64,000 nt of DNA from contig CAVRWL010000003.1 of the NCBI GenBank assembly GCA_963724945.1, positions 496,001-560,000 of the forward strand. Reading direction: 5' to 3'. Shown one piece after another: positions 1-8,331 of the stretch. This DNA comes from Hyphomicrobium_A sp963724945. Its GTDB lineage: Bacteria; Pseudomonadota; Alphaproteobacteria; Rhizobiales; Hyphomicrobiaceae. Below the pieces are notes generated by a model. That model did not search any database. It had not been told where the DNA came from and was given only the letters and a program-made list of their open reading frames with translations. Numbering within the stretch: position 1 is the first letter of the stretch; each line of letters opens with the position of its first letter. The translations under genes and the position numbers were made by a program.

Positions 1-769
1 CCTGCTGCTCGACGTGACGCCTCTTTCGCTCGGCATCGAGACGCTGGGCGGCGTGTTCACGCGTCTGATCGACCGCAACACGACGATCCCGACCAAGAAG
101 AGCCAGACCTTCTCCACGGCCGAGGACGGCCAGAACGCCGTGACGATCCGCGTCAGCCAGGGCGAGCGCGAGATGGCGGCCGACAACAAGCTCTTGGGCC
201 AGTTCGACCTCGTCGGCATCCCGCCGGCGCCGCGCGGCGTGCCGCAGATCGAGGTGACGTTCGACATCGACGCCAACGGCATCGTGCACGTCTCCGCCAA
301 GGACAAGGCGACCAGCAAGGAGCAGTCGATCCGCATCCAGGCCTCTGGCGGCCTCTCGGAGACCGAGATCAACCAAATGGTCAAGGACGCGGAATCGCAC
401 GCAGCCGAGGACAAGAAGAAGCGCGAGCTGATCGAGGCAAGGAACCACGCCGAGGCGCTCGTGCACGCGACCGAGAAGCAGTTGAGCGAGAATGCGTCGA
501 ACGCCGCCGTGACGGCCGCCAAGCCCGACATCGAGAAGGCGATCGCCGACGTCAAAGAGACGCTCGGCTCGGAGGATGCCGAGCGAATCAAGTCGGCGAC
601 CACTGCGCTCGCGCAGGCCGCCATGAAGATCGGCGAGGCGATCTACGCCGCCCAGCAGGACGCGGGCGGTGGTGCGGAGGCGGGCTCCGCGGAAGCCGCA
701 TCGGGCGACGAGAACGTCGTTGACGCCGACTTCGAAGAGGTCAAGGACGACAAGAAGAAGTCGGCCTGA
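1..769 (+). CDS. dnaK: Chaperone protein DnaK, 3' portion (5' end outside window)
   Basis: This is the C-terminal ~255 residues of Hsp70. It is open from base 2 and enters at the substrate-binding domain (DVTPLSLGIETLGG), which is followed by the beta-sandwich, the helical lid and an acidic tail ending DADFEEVKDDKKKSA. DnaK binds exposed hydrophobic peptides in the cytoplasm in an ATP cycle driven by DnaJ and GrpE. dnaJ follows on the same strand about 235 bp later, beyond a strong hairpin, the usual alphaproteobacterial order. The ATPase domain and promoter are outside the window. Identification is certain. Confidence 0.98.
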   Translation, partial: LLLDVTPLSLGIETLGGVFTRLIDRNTTIPTKKSQTFSTAEDGQNAVTIRVSQGEREMAADNKLLGQFDLVGIPPAPRGVPQIEVTFDIDANGIVHVSAKDKATSKEQSIRIQASGGLSETEINQMVKDAESHAAEDKKKRELIEARNHAEALVHATEKQLSENASNAAVTAAKPDIEKAIADVKETLGSEDAERIKSATTALAQAAMKIGEAIYAAQQDAGGGAEAGSAEAASGDENVVDADFEEVKDDKKKSA

Positions 770-806
770 GCCGGGCAGCAGCTGCTGGCAGCGATCGGAA
801 TTGGGC

Positions 807-830
807 GGGCCCGGCGGCGACGCCGGGCCC
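807..830 (+). terminator. Hairpin between dnaK and dnaJ
   Basis: A perfect 10-bp GC-only stem (807-816 with 821-830) closes a GCGA tetraloop 38 bases after the dnaK stop and is followed by TCCTCTT. It is a plausible intrinsic terminator or attenuator that would lower dnaJ relative to dnaK. The T-run is weak, so partial readthrough is likely. Confidence 0.6.
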
Positions 831-1003
831 TCCTCTTAGCCAGAGCGCCGCGTTTCGAGGCAGGGCAGCGGTTCACGGCAACACCTGGAAGGTTTCCGTG
901 CAAGATATTGGATGCTTGACCTTCCCCCGCTCCCCAAACATCGCTATCTCCCAATTTGAGGGTATCTGATCACGTGTTCGAACCCGAAGGGCACGCGCCC
1001 GAC

Positions 1004-2140
1004 ATGGCCAAGCGCGACTATTACGAGATCCTGGGCATTGCCCGAGGCGCGAGCGAGCAGGAGGTGAAGTCGGCCTACCGGCGACTCGCCAAGGAATGCC
1101 ATCCCGACCGCAACCCCGAGGATACGCGCGCGGAAGTGCGCTTCAAGGAGGTCAGCGAGGCCTACGAGGTCTTGAAGGACCCGCAGAAGCGCGCGGCCTA
1201 CGACCATTTCGGCCACGCCGCATTCGAAGGCGGCATGGGCGGCGCGCGCGGCTTCGGGCCCGACTTCGCCTCCTCGATGTCGGATATCTTCGATGATCTC
1301 TTCGGTGAGTTCATGGGCGGCCGGCGCGGAGGGCGCCAGCGTTCATCGCGCGAGCGCGGCGCCGACTTGCGCTACAACCTCGAGATCTCGCTCGCCGATG
1401 CGTACGCCGGCAAGACCGCGCAGATCTGCGTGCCAACGAGCGTTTCCTGTGAAACATGCTCGGGCACCGGCGCACGCGCCGGCACCAAGCCGACGACCTG
1501 CCCGACCTGCGGCGGCTACGGCAAGGTGCGGGCGAGCCAAGGCTTTTTCACCATCGAGCGCACGTGCACCAACTGCCAAGGGCGCGGCGAGACGATCGAG
1601 GACCCGTGTCAGACCTGCCGCGGGTCGGGGCGTGTAACCAAGGAGCGCACGCTCTCCGTCAACATCCCGCAGGGCGTGGAGGACGGCACCCGCATCCGCC
1701 TCGCGGGCGAGGGGGAGGCCGGCCTGCGCGGCGGCCCCGCCGGCGATCTCTACATCTTCCTGTCGATCAAGCCGCACGAGTTCTTCCAGCGTGACGGCGC
1801 CGACGTCTTCTGCAAGGTGCCGATCGCGATGACCACGGCCGCTCTCGGCGGCCAGATCGACGTGCCGACCTTAGGTGGCGCGCCGACGCGCGTGAAGATC
1901 CCCGAGGGCTCCGAGAGCGGCAAGCAGTTCCGCCTGAAGGGCAAGGGCATGCCGGTCCTACGCTCCAAGGTATCGGGCGACATGTATATCCAGGTCGAGG
2001 TGGAGACGCCCAAGAGCCTGACGAAGCGCCAGCGCGAGCTCTTGGAGGAGTTCGAGCGCGAGAGCCACAAGGAGACGAGCCCGGAGAGCGCCGGCTTCTT
2101 TGCACGCGTCAAGGACTTCTTCGAAGGCAAGGGACCGTGA
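1004..2140 (+). CDS. dnaJ: Chaperone protein DnaJ (Hsp40)
   Basis: A 378-residue type I J-protein, of usual length. The J domain has HPD at residues 33-35, followed by a Gly/Phe-rich linker (about 75-115), four zinc-binding CxxCxGxG repeats (CETCSGTG, CPTCGGYG, CTNCQGRG, CQTCRGSG), the substrate-binding C-terminal domains and a dimerisation tail. It stimulates DnaK ATPase and delivers clients. The open frame extends 16 codons upstream, but the ATG at 1004 gives the conserved start MAKRDYYE and is preferred. It lies downstream of dnaK and may be co-transcribed by readthrough. Confidence 0.97.
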   Translation: MAKRDYYEILGIARGASEQEVKSAYRRLAKECHPDRNPEDTRAEVRFKEVSEAYEVLKDPQKRAAYDHFGHAAFEGGMGGARGFGPDFASSMSDIFDDLFGEFMGGRRGGRQRSSRERGADLRYNLEISLADAYAGKTAQICVPTSVSCETCSGTGARAGTKPTTCPTCGGYGKVRASQGFFTIERTCTNCQGRGETIEDPCQTCRGSGRVTKERTLSVNIPQGVEDGTRIRLAGEGEAGLRGGPAGDLYIFLSIKPHEFFQRDGADVFCKVPIAMTTAALGGQIDVPTLGGAPTRVKIPEGSESGKQFRLKGKGMPVLRSKVSGDMYIQVEVETPKSLTKRQRELLEEFERESHKETSPESAGFFARVKDFFEGKGP

Positions 2141-2147
2141 GGCCCGA

Positions 2148-2739
2148 ATGACGGCGGCGCCTGTGCGATTGCTGTTCTTCGCGGGCTCCGCGCGCTCAGG
2201 CTCGCACAACAAGAAGCTTGCCCGTCTCGGCACCATGATCGCCGAGGCGAACGGCATCCCGGCGACATTCCTCGATCTTGCCGACTACCCCATGCCGATC
2301 TACCACGGCGATCTCGAGGCCGCCGAGGGACCGCCCGAGAACGCCAAGAAGCTCAAGGCGGTGATGGAGGCCCACAGCGGCATTTTCATTGCGAGCCCCG
2401 AGTACAACGCTTCGATAACGCCGCTTCTGAAGAATGCGCTCGACTGGGTGAGCCACGTGCGCCCCGAGGGCGAGGCGCCGTTGCAGGTCTTCAAGACGCG
2501 CGTTTTCGCGCTCGGCTCGGCCTCGACCGGCGGCATGGGCGGCCTCAGGAGTTCTCATCACCGTGCGCCAGGTCTTGGAGCTCGGGCTCGGCGCGCTGGT
2601 GCTGCCTGAGCAGTTTGCAGTGCCGCGCACGCATGAAAGCTTCGGCGAGGACGGGCACTTGAAGAACAAGGATGCCCAGGAGACGTTCAAGGCGCTGATC
2701 CAGAAGCTTGCGCGCGCCGCCCACGTGCTCCACGGCTAG
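2148..2739 (+). pseudogene. NADPH-dependent FMN reductase family protein, frameshifted
   Basis: The N-terminal half has the flavodoxin-fold signature of the NADPH-dependent FMN reductase family: LLFFAGSARSGSHN near the start and the SPEYNASITPLLKNALDW block. After GGMGGLR the frame is lost. The rest (VRQVLELGLGALVLP onwards, to a TAG at 2737) continues in the +1 frame, so one extra base lies near 2551-2556. Joined, the product would be about 196 residues, normal for the family. Such enzymes reduce FMN, quinones or azo compounds. The start at 2148 is 7 bases after the dnaJ stop, so it probably shares dnaJ's transcript. The indel may be a sequencing error. Confidence 0.8.
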
Positions 2740-2875
2740 CCGGCACTAGCAGCCAGTCCACCTCCTCCAAAAATTAGTGGCCCTCTGGCGACAGTTGCTC
2801 CCACCACCTGAGGCATCCGCGTGACCGCAATTCCAGCGCGGCTGCTACTATCTGGATCTGATTCGCGGGGGGCAG

Positions 2876-3691
2876 ATGACACTGTGGTCGATAGCGACGT
2901 GCCGGACCCGGAGCGCGGCGCTCGCACTATGCGGCTTGATCGTGGCGGGCGCAGGCGATGCCGTTGCCGACCCCGGCTGGACGGGCTTCTACGTCGGAGC
3001 CTATGCAGGTGGCGCGTGGGGCAACACAGACCCGCGCACGGATACGGGGACCGTGAACGCCCTCACCTATTTCGTGTCCAATGCCAACGCCGGCTCCGTG
3101 AGCAGCAACGCCTCAGGATCGAGCAGCTCGGCGGCGTTTGCCGGCGGTGTCCAGTTCGGCGCAAACCAGCGCGTCGGCCCGATCATCGTCGGGGCCGAGC
3201 TCGACTACGGCAGCTTCAATCTCAGCGGCAGCCGCGGTGCGACCGCCGTCGCTTATCCGACTTCCGCCGGGACATATACGGTCGAGTCGTCGGTGGGGAC
3301 CGACTGGCTGTTCACGGCGCGCGGACGGCTCGGATGGTTGGCGTCGGCACGAACCCTCGTCTACCTCACCGGCGGCCTGGCGCTCACGGAGCTCAAGGTC
3401 TCCAACTCCTTTTCCGACACGGCCGGTTCGTTGGGAATTGGCAGCTCGAGCAACAGCCAGACGAAGACAGGGTGGACGATCGGCGGAGGGTTGGAGTGGG
3501 CCGCGGGCGGCCCATGGTCCATCAAGGGCGAGTATCTTTACGTGGACTTCGGCTCCGCCTCGACCTCAGCAACAATCGTATGCACGGCCCCCAACGTATG
3601 TTCGGCCGGGGTCAGCAGCCCATTTGACACATCGGCGGGGCTGACCGCGAGCATTGCCCGCGTCGGCGTCAACTACAGCTTCGGCAATTAA
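2876..3691 (+). CDS. Outer-membrane beta-barrel protein (Omp25-like porin family)
   Basis: A 271-residue protein with a signal peptide (hydrophobic core about residues 12-28, likely cleaved near AVA-DPGW). The start of the mature part, DPGWTGFYVGAYAGGAWG, is the hallmark of rhizobial Omp25/Omp31-like barrels. Alternating hydrophobic strands and Gly/Asn/Thr-rich loops follow, and the last residues, VGVNYSFGN, form a closing aromatic strand. The likely location is the outer membrane, with a structural or pore role. It stands alone between the flavin reductase and pyrF. Family assignment is firm; precise function is not known. Confidence 0.88.
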   Translation: MTLWSIATCRTRSAALALCGLIVAGAGDAVADPGWTGFYVGAYAGGAWGNTDPRTDTGTVNALTYFVSNANAGSVSSNASGSSSSAAFAGGVQFGANQRVGPIIVGAELDYGSFNLSGSRGATAVAYPTSAGTYTVESSVGTDWLFTARGRLGWLASARTLVYLTGGLALTELKVSNSFSDTAGSLGIGSSSNSQTKTGWTIGGGLEWAAGGPWSIKGEYLYVDFGSASTSATIVCTAPNVCSAGVSSPFDTSAGLTASIARVGVNYSFGN

Positions 3692-3786
3692 CGCGCATCG
3701 GTGCGATGTCTCGGCCGCGCTCGAGACTTGCGCCCGCGGCGCCTGTGCTGCATGGCTAGGGCCTTCGCAGCCCTGGCACGCCCAAC

Positions 3787-4512
3787 ATGACCCCCCTCGG
3801 CCCCAAGGACCGCCTCATCGTCGCCCTCGACATGCCCACCCTCGAGGGCGCGGAGCGGCTCGTCGCCACGTTGGGCGACGCCGTCACCTTCTACAAGGTC
3901 GGGCTCGAATTGCTGTTCTCCGGCGGGCTCGGCCTCGCGCGCCAGCTAAAAGCTGATGGCAAGCACGTCTTCCTCGATATGAAGCTCCTGGATATCGGCA
4001 ACACGGTCGAGCGCGCGGTGGCGAACGCCACCGAGCTCGGCGTCGATTTCCTGACCGTGCACGGGCACGACCTCAAAACGCTGCGGGCAGCCGTGACGGG
4101 GAGGGGTAAGAGCCGCCTCCGGCTCTTGGCCGTGACGGTGCTGACCAACCTCACCGCCGACGATCTGGTCCAGCAGGGGTCTGCGCTGTCGGCCCCCGAC
4201 CTCGTGCTGCGGCGTGCGCTGTTTGCGCATGAATCGGGCTTCGACGGCGTCATCGCCTCCGGCCAGGAGGCCGCCCGCATTCGCGAGGCGACGGGGCCAA
4301 ACTTCCTCATCGTCACCCCCGGGATCCGGCTGACGGGGAGCGCGAGCGACGACCAGGAGCGCATCACCACACCCGACCACGCGATCGCGGCCGGCGCCGA
4401 CTACATCGTGGTGGGGCGCCCGATCACGCAGGCCGACGCGCCCAAAGCCGTCGCCGAGGCCTATATCCACCACATCCGCGAGGCGCTCGCTCAGCGTGCG
4501 CCGGCGGGCTGA
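3787..4512 (+). CDS. pyrF: Orotidine 5'-phosphate decarboxylase
   Basis: A 241-residue TIM barrel that converts OMP to UMP, the last step of de novo pyrimidine synthesis. The active-site block FLDMKLLDIGNT (Lys66, Asp64/Asp69) is intact, as are VALDMP near residue 15 and the phosphate-binding end VVGRPITQA. Length is normal for bacterial PyrF. A DUF1330 gene follows 25 bases downstream on the same strand, so they are probably co-transcribed. Confidence 0.96.
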   Translation: MTPLGPKDRLIVALDMPTLEGAERLVATLGDAVTFYKVGLELLFSGGLGLARQLKADGKHVFLDMKLLDIGNTVERAVANATELGVDFLTVHGHDLKTLRAAVTGRGKSRLRLLAVTVLTNLTADDLVQQGSALSAPDLVLRRALFAHESGFDGVIASGQEAARIREATGPNFLIVTPGIRLTGSASDDQERITTPDHAIAAGADYIVVGRPITQADAPKAVAEAYIHHIREALAQRAPAG

Positions 4513-4537
4513 GAAACAGACGGGAGGACGTCCAGCG

Positions 4538-4825
4538 ATGCCGAAAGGGTATGTGATCGCCCACGCCGAGGTGACGAACCCTGAAAGGTGGGCCGAGTAC
4601 GTCGCCAAGACCAAGGTGGCGCTCGACAAGTACGGCGGCAAGCCGATCGTGCGCGGAGGCCGTTGCCGGATCATGGAAGGCAAGGGAACCCTGCGTAACG
4701 TCGTGCTCGAGTTCCCAAGCTACGAGGCCGCTGAAGGCTATGCCACGTCGCAGGAGTACGCCGAGGCCAAGAAGCTGCGCCAGGGCGCCGGCTCGATCGA
4801 CATCTTGGTGGTCGAGGGCGTCTAA
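4538..4825 (+). CDS. DUF1330 domain protein
   Basis: A 95-residue protein matching the DUF1330 pattern: YVIAHAEVTNPERWAEYV at the start, then GGKPIVRGG, RNVVLEFPSYEAA and a final strand. It forms a small ferredoxin-like alpha/beta barrel domain; biochemical role unknown. The ATG at 4538 is chosen over an upstream in-frame start because GGGAGGA (4521-4527) is well placed as a ribosome binding site. The stop codon overlaps an ATG (TAATG), the upstream candidate start of trmD. It commonly sits next to pyrF in alphaproteobacteria. Confidence 0.85.
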   Translation: MPKGYVIAHAEVTNPERWAEYVAKTKVALDKYGGKPIVRGGRCRIMEGKGTLRNVVLEFPSYEAAEGYATSQEYAEAKKLRQGAGSIDILVVEGV

Positions 4826-4834
4826 TGAGCTGCC

Positions 4835-4863
4835 ATCCCTTCTCCCCGCTTGCGGGAGAAGGG
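4835..4863. repeat. Palindromic intergenic repeat at the trmD 5' end
   Basis: CCCTTCTCC, a short spacer, then GGAGAAGGG form an inverted repeat of the type dispersed between genes in many Rhizobiales. It lies between the DUF1330 stop and the conserved part of trmD, and if translated in the trmD frame it would encode a PFSPLAGEG-like peptide. Confidence 0.6.
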
Positions 4864-4878
4864 CGGTGCCGAGGTTTC

Positions 4879-5607
4879 ATGCCGCACATTCCAACGAGCG
4901 ACGGCCGGGCGCCTTGGCGAGCAAGTGTAATCACGCTCTTTCCGGAGATGTTTCCCGGACCCTTGGGTGTCTCGCTCGCCGGCCAGGCCCTTAAGGCCTC
5001 GATCTGGTCGCTGCAGACAATTTCCTTACGCGAGTTCGGCCTGGGTCGGCATCGCGCCGTCGATGACGCGCCGGCTGGCGGCGGCGCCGGCATGGTGCTG
5101 CGCGCCGACGTGCTTGCCGCCGCCATCGACCGTGCGCTCGAGAGCGACCCCGACGTCCCGCGCATCTATCTCTCGCCGCGCGGGGAGCCGCTGAGCCAAG
5201 CGCTCGCCCGCGAGCTCAGCACCGGGCCCGGCGTGCTTCTGATCGCGGGCCGGTTCGAGGGCATCGACGAGCGCGTGATCGCAGCCCGTGGCTTGCGCGA
5301 GGTATCGATCGGCGACTACGTGCTTTCGGGCGGGGAGCTTGCCGCCATGGTGCTGATCGACGCCTGCGTCCGCCTCTTGCCGGGCGTCGTCGGTGCCGAG
5401 GACTCCCTTGCCCAGGAAAGCTTCGAGGCGGGCCTTTTGGAGTACCCCCACTACACCCGCCCGCGCGAGTGGGAGGGCCAGGTGATCCCCGAGGTGCTCC
5501 TGTCCGGCGACCACAAAAAGATCGCCGATTGGCGCCGCGCCGAGGCCGAGCGGCTCACCGCAAAGCGCCGCCCCGACCTGCTCGCCCGCACCAAGCGGCA
5601 GACTTAG
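4879..5607 (+). CDS. trmD: tRNA (guanine-N1-)-methyltransferase TrmD
   Basis: SPOUT-class enzyme that methylates G37 of tRNAs, using S-adenosylmethionine, to prevent +1 frameshifting. Visible are the conserved WRASVITLFPEMFPG start, GGGAGMVLRADV, GRFEGIDERV and the trefoil-knot SAM site IGDYVLSGGELA. The 242-residue length from 4879 is normal. The frame is open from an ATG at 4825 overlapping the DUF1330 stop, but those extra 18 codons are mostly the palindromic repeat, so 4879 (GAGG just upstream) is preferred. rplS follows about 155 bp later. rpsP and rimM, often upstream of trmD, are absent here. Confidence 0.94.
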   Translation: MPHIPTSDGRAPWRASVITLFPEMFPGPLGVSLAGQALKASIWSLQTISLREFGLGRHRAVDDAPAGGGAGMVLRADVLAAAIDRALESDPDVPRIYLSPRGEPLSQALARELSTGPGVLLIAGRFEGIDERVIAARGLREVSIGDYVLSGGELAAMVLIDACVRLLPGVVGAEDSLAQESFEAGLLEYPHYTRPREWEGQVIPEVLLSGDHKKIADWRRAEAERLTAKRRPDLLARTKRQT

Positions 5608-5761
5608 CGCTAGCCGCCCGCACAGAAATCGCGGAAAGACCATATCGACAAGGGGGGGCAATTCCGCTATGACCCCCAGCAATTCCCCAATGCATGCCGC
5701 AGGGGTGCCGGCCCCGGGTGCCGAGCCCGGGCGGCTTGTTTCTTTCGTAAGGCGCCCCACC

Positions 5762-6418
5762 ATGAGCATCATTCACGAGCTCGATCGCGAGCAGATGGCC
5801 GCCGTCACGATGAAGCGTGCGGTCCCCGAGTTCGGCCCCGGCGACACCGTGCGCGTCATGGTGAAGGTGATCGAGGGCGACAACGTGCGCACCCAGGCCT
5901 ACGAGGGCGTCGTGATCGGCCGCTCCGGCGCCGGCGTGAACGAGAACTTCACCGTGCGCAAGATCTCCTACGGAGAGGGCGTGGAGCGCGTGTTCCCGAT
6001 CTACTCGCCCTACATCGCCGAGATCGAGGTGTTGCGCCGCGGCAAGGTGCGCCGCGCCAAGCTCTATTACCTCAGGGGACGGCGCGGGAAATCGGCCCGC
6101 ATACCCGAGCGCTCGGACGCACGCGCCCGCCGTCTCAATGCCCAATGGAAGGGCTTCAAGAAGCAGAAGGGCGAGCCCGACGATCTCACCAAGATCAAGG
6201 GCATCGACGCCGACCTCGCCGCGCGCCTGCGCCAGCTCAACTGCATCAAGCTCGAGCAGATCGCCAACCTCTCCGACGACGACATCGCCAATCTCGACGA
6301 GACGCTGCAGCTCAACGGGCGCATCGAGAAGGACGATTGGATCGAGCAGGCGCAGAACCTCGTGGCCGAGGCAGCGGCCGCCGAGGTGCCGGCCGAAGAG
6401 GAAGAGAAGAAGGCCTGA
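5762..6418 (+). CDS. rplS: 50S ribosomal protein L19 with C-terminal helix-hairpin-helix extension
   Basis: The first ~125 residues are ordinary L19 (MSIIHELDREQM, FGPGDTVRV, YEGVVIGRSG, FPIYSPYIAEIEV, KLYYLRGRRGKSARI). An extra ~90 residues follow, with an HhH-like module (DLTKIKGIDADLAARLRQL ... IANLSDDDIANLDETL ... GRIEKDDWIEQAQ) and an acidic tail. That module normally occurs as the C-terminal extension of alphaproteobacterial L21, so its presence on L19 is unusual. The total of 218 residues compares with ~115-130 for typical L19. The ATG at 5762 gives the conserved start. The 150-bp leader holds a CCCGGG hairpin (about 5713-5732). trmD is upstream, map downstream. Confidence 0.95.
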   Translation: MSIIHELDREQMAAVTMKRAVPEFGPGDTVRVMVKVIEGDNVRTQAYEGVVIGRSGAGVNENFTVRKISYGEGVERVFPIYSPYIAEIEVLRRGKVRRAKLYYLRGRRGKSARIPERSDARARRLNAQWKGFKKQKGEPDDLTKIKGIDADLAARLRQLNCIKLEQIANLSDDDIANLDETLQLNGRIEKDDWIEQAQNLVAEAAAAEVPAEEEEKKA

Positions 6419-6561
6419 CGCACACGCGGTCGGCCTCCACACCGCCGCGGTCGTCTCCCTCGCTCGAACTCCGTTAATGCCGACCACCTCCGCGCGACAC
6501 GTTGCGCCGCGCGCAATTTGCACTACATTTCTCAAGACTGCTCAATTGAACGCGGGCCTTT

Positions 6562-6603
6562 CAGGACCAGCACATTCAGGACCAGTACACGGGACCAGTA
6601 CAT
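6562..6603 (+). repeat. Three imperfect copies of CAGGACCAGTACA before map
   Basis: CAGGACCAG begins at 6562 and 6577, and CGGGACCAG at 6590. The third copy runs into the map start codon. The array occupies the translation-initiation region, so it could affect map expression; this is inference. Confidence 0.55.
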
Positions 6604-7426
6604 GGCGAATGTCGAAGTCGGCCGCGCGCCCGATCGCGACGGCAAGATCAAACTGCACGGGCCCGAGGCGTTCGAGGGCATGCGCAAGGCGGGCCGCCTT
6701 GCCGCTGATGCCCTCGACATGCTGACCGAGCACGTCAAGCCCGGCGTCACCACCGAGACGCTCGACGACCTCGTGTTCCAGTTCGCGCTCGACCACGACG
6801 CCTATCCCGCGCCCCTCAACTATCGCGGCTTTCCCAAGTCGATCTGCACCTCGATCAACCACGTGGTCTGCCACGGCATTCCAGGTCCGAAGCCGCTGCG
6901 CGAGGGCGACATCGTCAACATCGACGTGACGCTGATCGTCGACGGCTGGCACGGCGACACGAGCCGCATGTACGCCGTGGGCCGCATCTCGCGCCGGGCG
7001 GAGCGGCTCATCTACGTCACCTATGAGGCATTGAAGCGCGGCGTTGCCGCCGTGAGGCCCGGCGGCAGCACCGGCGACATCGGTGCCGCCATCCAGGCCT
7101 ACGCGGAGGCCGAGCGCTGCAGCGTGGTGCGCGACTTCTGCGGGCACGGGCTCGGCCAGGTTTTTCACGACCGGCCCAACATCCTGCACTACGGCGAGCC
7201 GGGCGAGGGCGTAGCGCTGGAGCCCGGCATGCTGTTCACCATCGAGCCCATGATCAACCTCGGCCGCCCGCACGTCAAAGTGCTGCCCGACGGCTGGACG
7301 GCGGTCACGCGCGACCGCGAGCTATCGGCCCAATTCGAGCACACCGTCGGCGTGACCGAGACGGGCTGCGAGGTCTTCACCTATTCGGCGAAGGGCCTCG
7401 ATTGCCCGCTGTTCGAGCTCACCTAG
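6602..7426 (+). CDS. map: Methionine aminopeptidase, type I
   Basis: A 274-residue pita-bread-fold metallopeptidase that removes the N-terminal Met from nascent proteins. Metal ligands are visible: the two Asp in IDVTLIVDGWHGDTSRMY, His in FCGHGLG, Glu in FTIEPMI and Glu in AQFEHTVG. SINHVVCHGIP is the substrate-pocket histidine block. The ATG at 6602 gives the standard N-terminus; the open frame extends 28 codons upstream through the repeat tract. The N-terminal ~25 residues (DRDGKIKLHGPEAFEGM) match the alphaproteobacterial type. radC follows after 18 bases. Confidence 0.96.
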   Translation: MANVEVGRAPDRDGKIKLHGPEAFEGMRKAGRLAADALDMLTEHVKPGVTTETLDDLVFQFALDHDAYPAPLNYRGFPKSICTSINHVVCHGIPGPKPLREGDIVNIDVTLIVDGWHGDTSRMYAVGRISRRAERLIYVTYEALKRGVAAVRPGGSTGDIGAAIQAYAEAERCSVVRDFCGHGLGQVFHDRPNILHYGEPGEGVALEPGMLFTIEPMINLGRPHVKVLPDGWTAVTRDRELSAQFEHTVGVTETGCEVFTYSAKGLDCPLFELT

Positions 7427-7444
7427 TGGCAGAAGGCGGATGTC

Positions 7445-8191
7445 ATGCCCGGCCGCGACAAGAACGGCGACGGCGACACCGCAAGTGGGGAAGAGCAGCA
7501 TTCCTTTCTGGAAGCGCCGGCACCGGATCACGCCGGACATCGCGATCGCCTGCGCTCCCGTTTCCGCAAGGGCGGAGCCGACGCGCTGCCCGACTACGAG
7601 CTGTTGGAGCTCGTGCTGTTCCGGGCGCTGCCGCGCCGCGATACCAAGGCGCTCGCCAAACGCTTGATCGCGCGCTTCGGCACCTTCGCCGAGGTGGTCA
7701 ATGCCCCCGAGCCGCGGCTCAAGGAGGTGGCGGACGTGGGCGAGGCCGTCGTCACGGAGTTGAAGCTCGTGCGCGCCGCCGCACTGCGCCTCATGCGCTC
7801 GCAGATCATGCGGCGCCCTGCACTCTCCACCTGGCACCAAGTGCTCGACTACTTGCGCGCCGCGCAGAGCTACGAGCACCGCGAGCAGTTCCGCGTCTTG
7901 TTCCTCGACAAGAAGAACCAGCTGATTGCCGACGAGGTGCAGCAGCAGGGCACCGTCGATCACACGCCGGTCTATGTGCGCGAGGTGGTGAAGCGGGCGC
8001 TCGAATTATCCGCCACGGCGATCGTGCTCGTGCATAACCACCCCTCGGGCGATCCCGCGCCCTCGCGCGTCGACATTGACATGACAAAGCAAATCGTCGC
8101 AGCGGCGGCGGCCTTGGGCATCACCGTTCACGACCACATCATCGTCGGGCGTGAAGGCCACGCGAGCTTTAAGGCATTGCGTCTTATTTGA
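7445..8191 (+). CDS. radC: RadC-family JAMM-domain protein
   Basis: A 248-residue RadC/YkfG protein. An N-terminal helix-hairpin-helix region (LPDYELLELVLF, KEVADVGEAVVTELK) is followed by a JAMM/MPN+ metalloprotease-like domain with intact metal motif HNHPSGDPAPSRVD. Historically called a DNA-repair protein; true substrate unknown. The start at 7445 lies 18 bases after map on the same strand. Ends at GHASFKALRLI, the usual C-terminus. Family certain, function uncertain. Confidence 0.93.
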   Translation: MPGRDKNGDGDTASGEEQHSFLEAPAPDHAGHRDRLRSRFRKGGADALPDYELLELVLFRALPRRDTKALAKRLIARFGTFAEVVNAPEPRLKEVADVGEAVVTELKLVRAAALRLMRSQIMRRPALSTWHQVLDYLRAAQSYEHREQFRVLFLDKKNQLIADEVQQQGTVDHTPVYVREVVKRALELSATAIVLVHNHPSGDPAPSRVDIDMTKQIVAAAAALGITVHDHIIVGREGHASFKALRLI

Positions 8192-8331
8192 CGCACCCCT
8201 CTGCCGCAATCAGAACTTGCACAGGCACCACCCTGCCGCAACTTTTCGCCAGTAGAATAGAATGCTCGGGGCGGTGTAACGCCCCTTTTACGAATCTAAT
8301 GCGACTTGGAAAATCGATCTGAAGAGGGCCT

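Noticed and set aside
977..1000. tRNA T-loop-like GTTCGAACC before dnaJ
   Set aside because: No acceptor, D or anticodon stems around it; no tRNA cloverleaf was found in the intergenic regions inspected.
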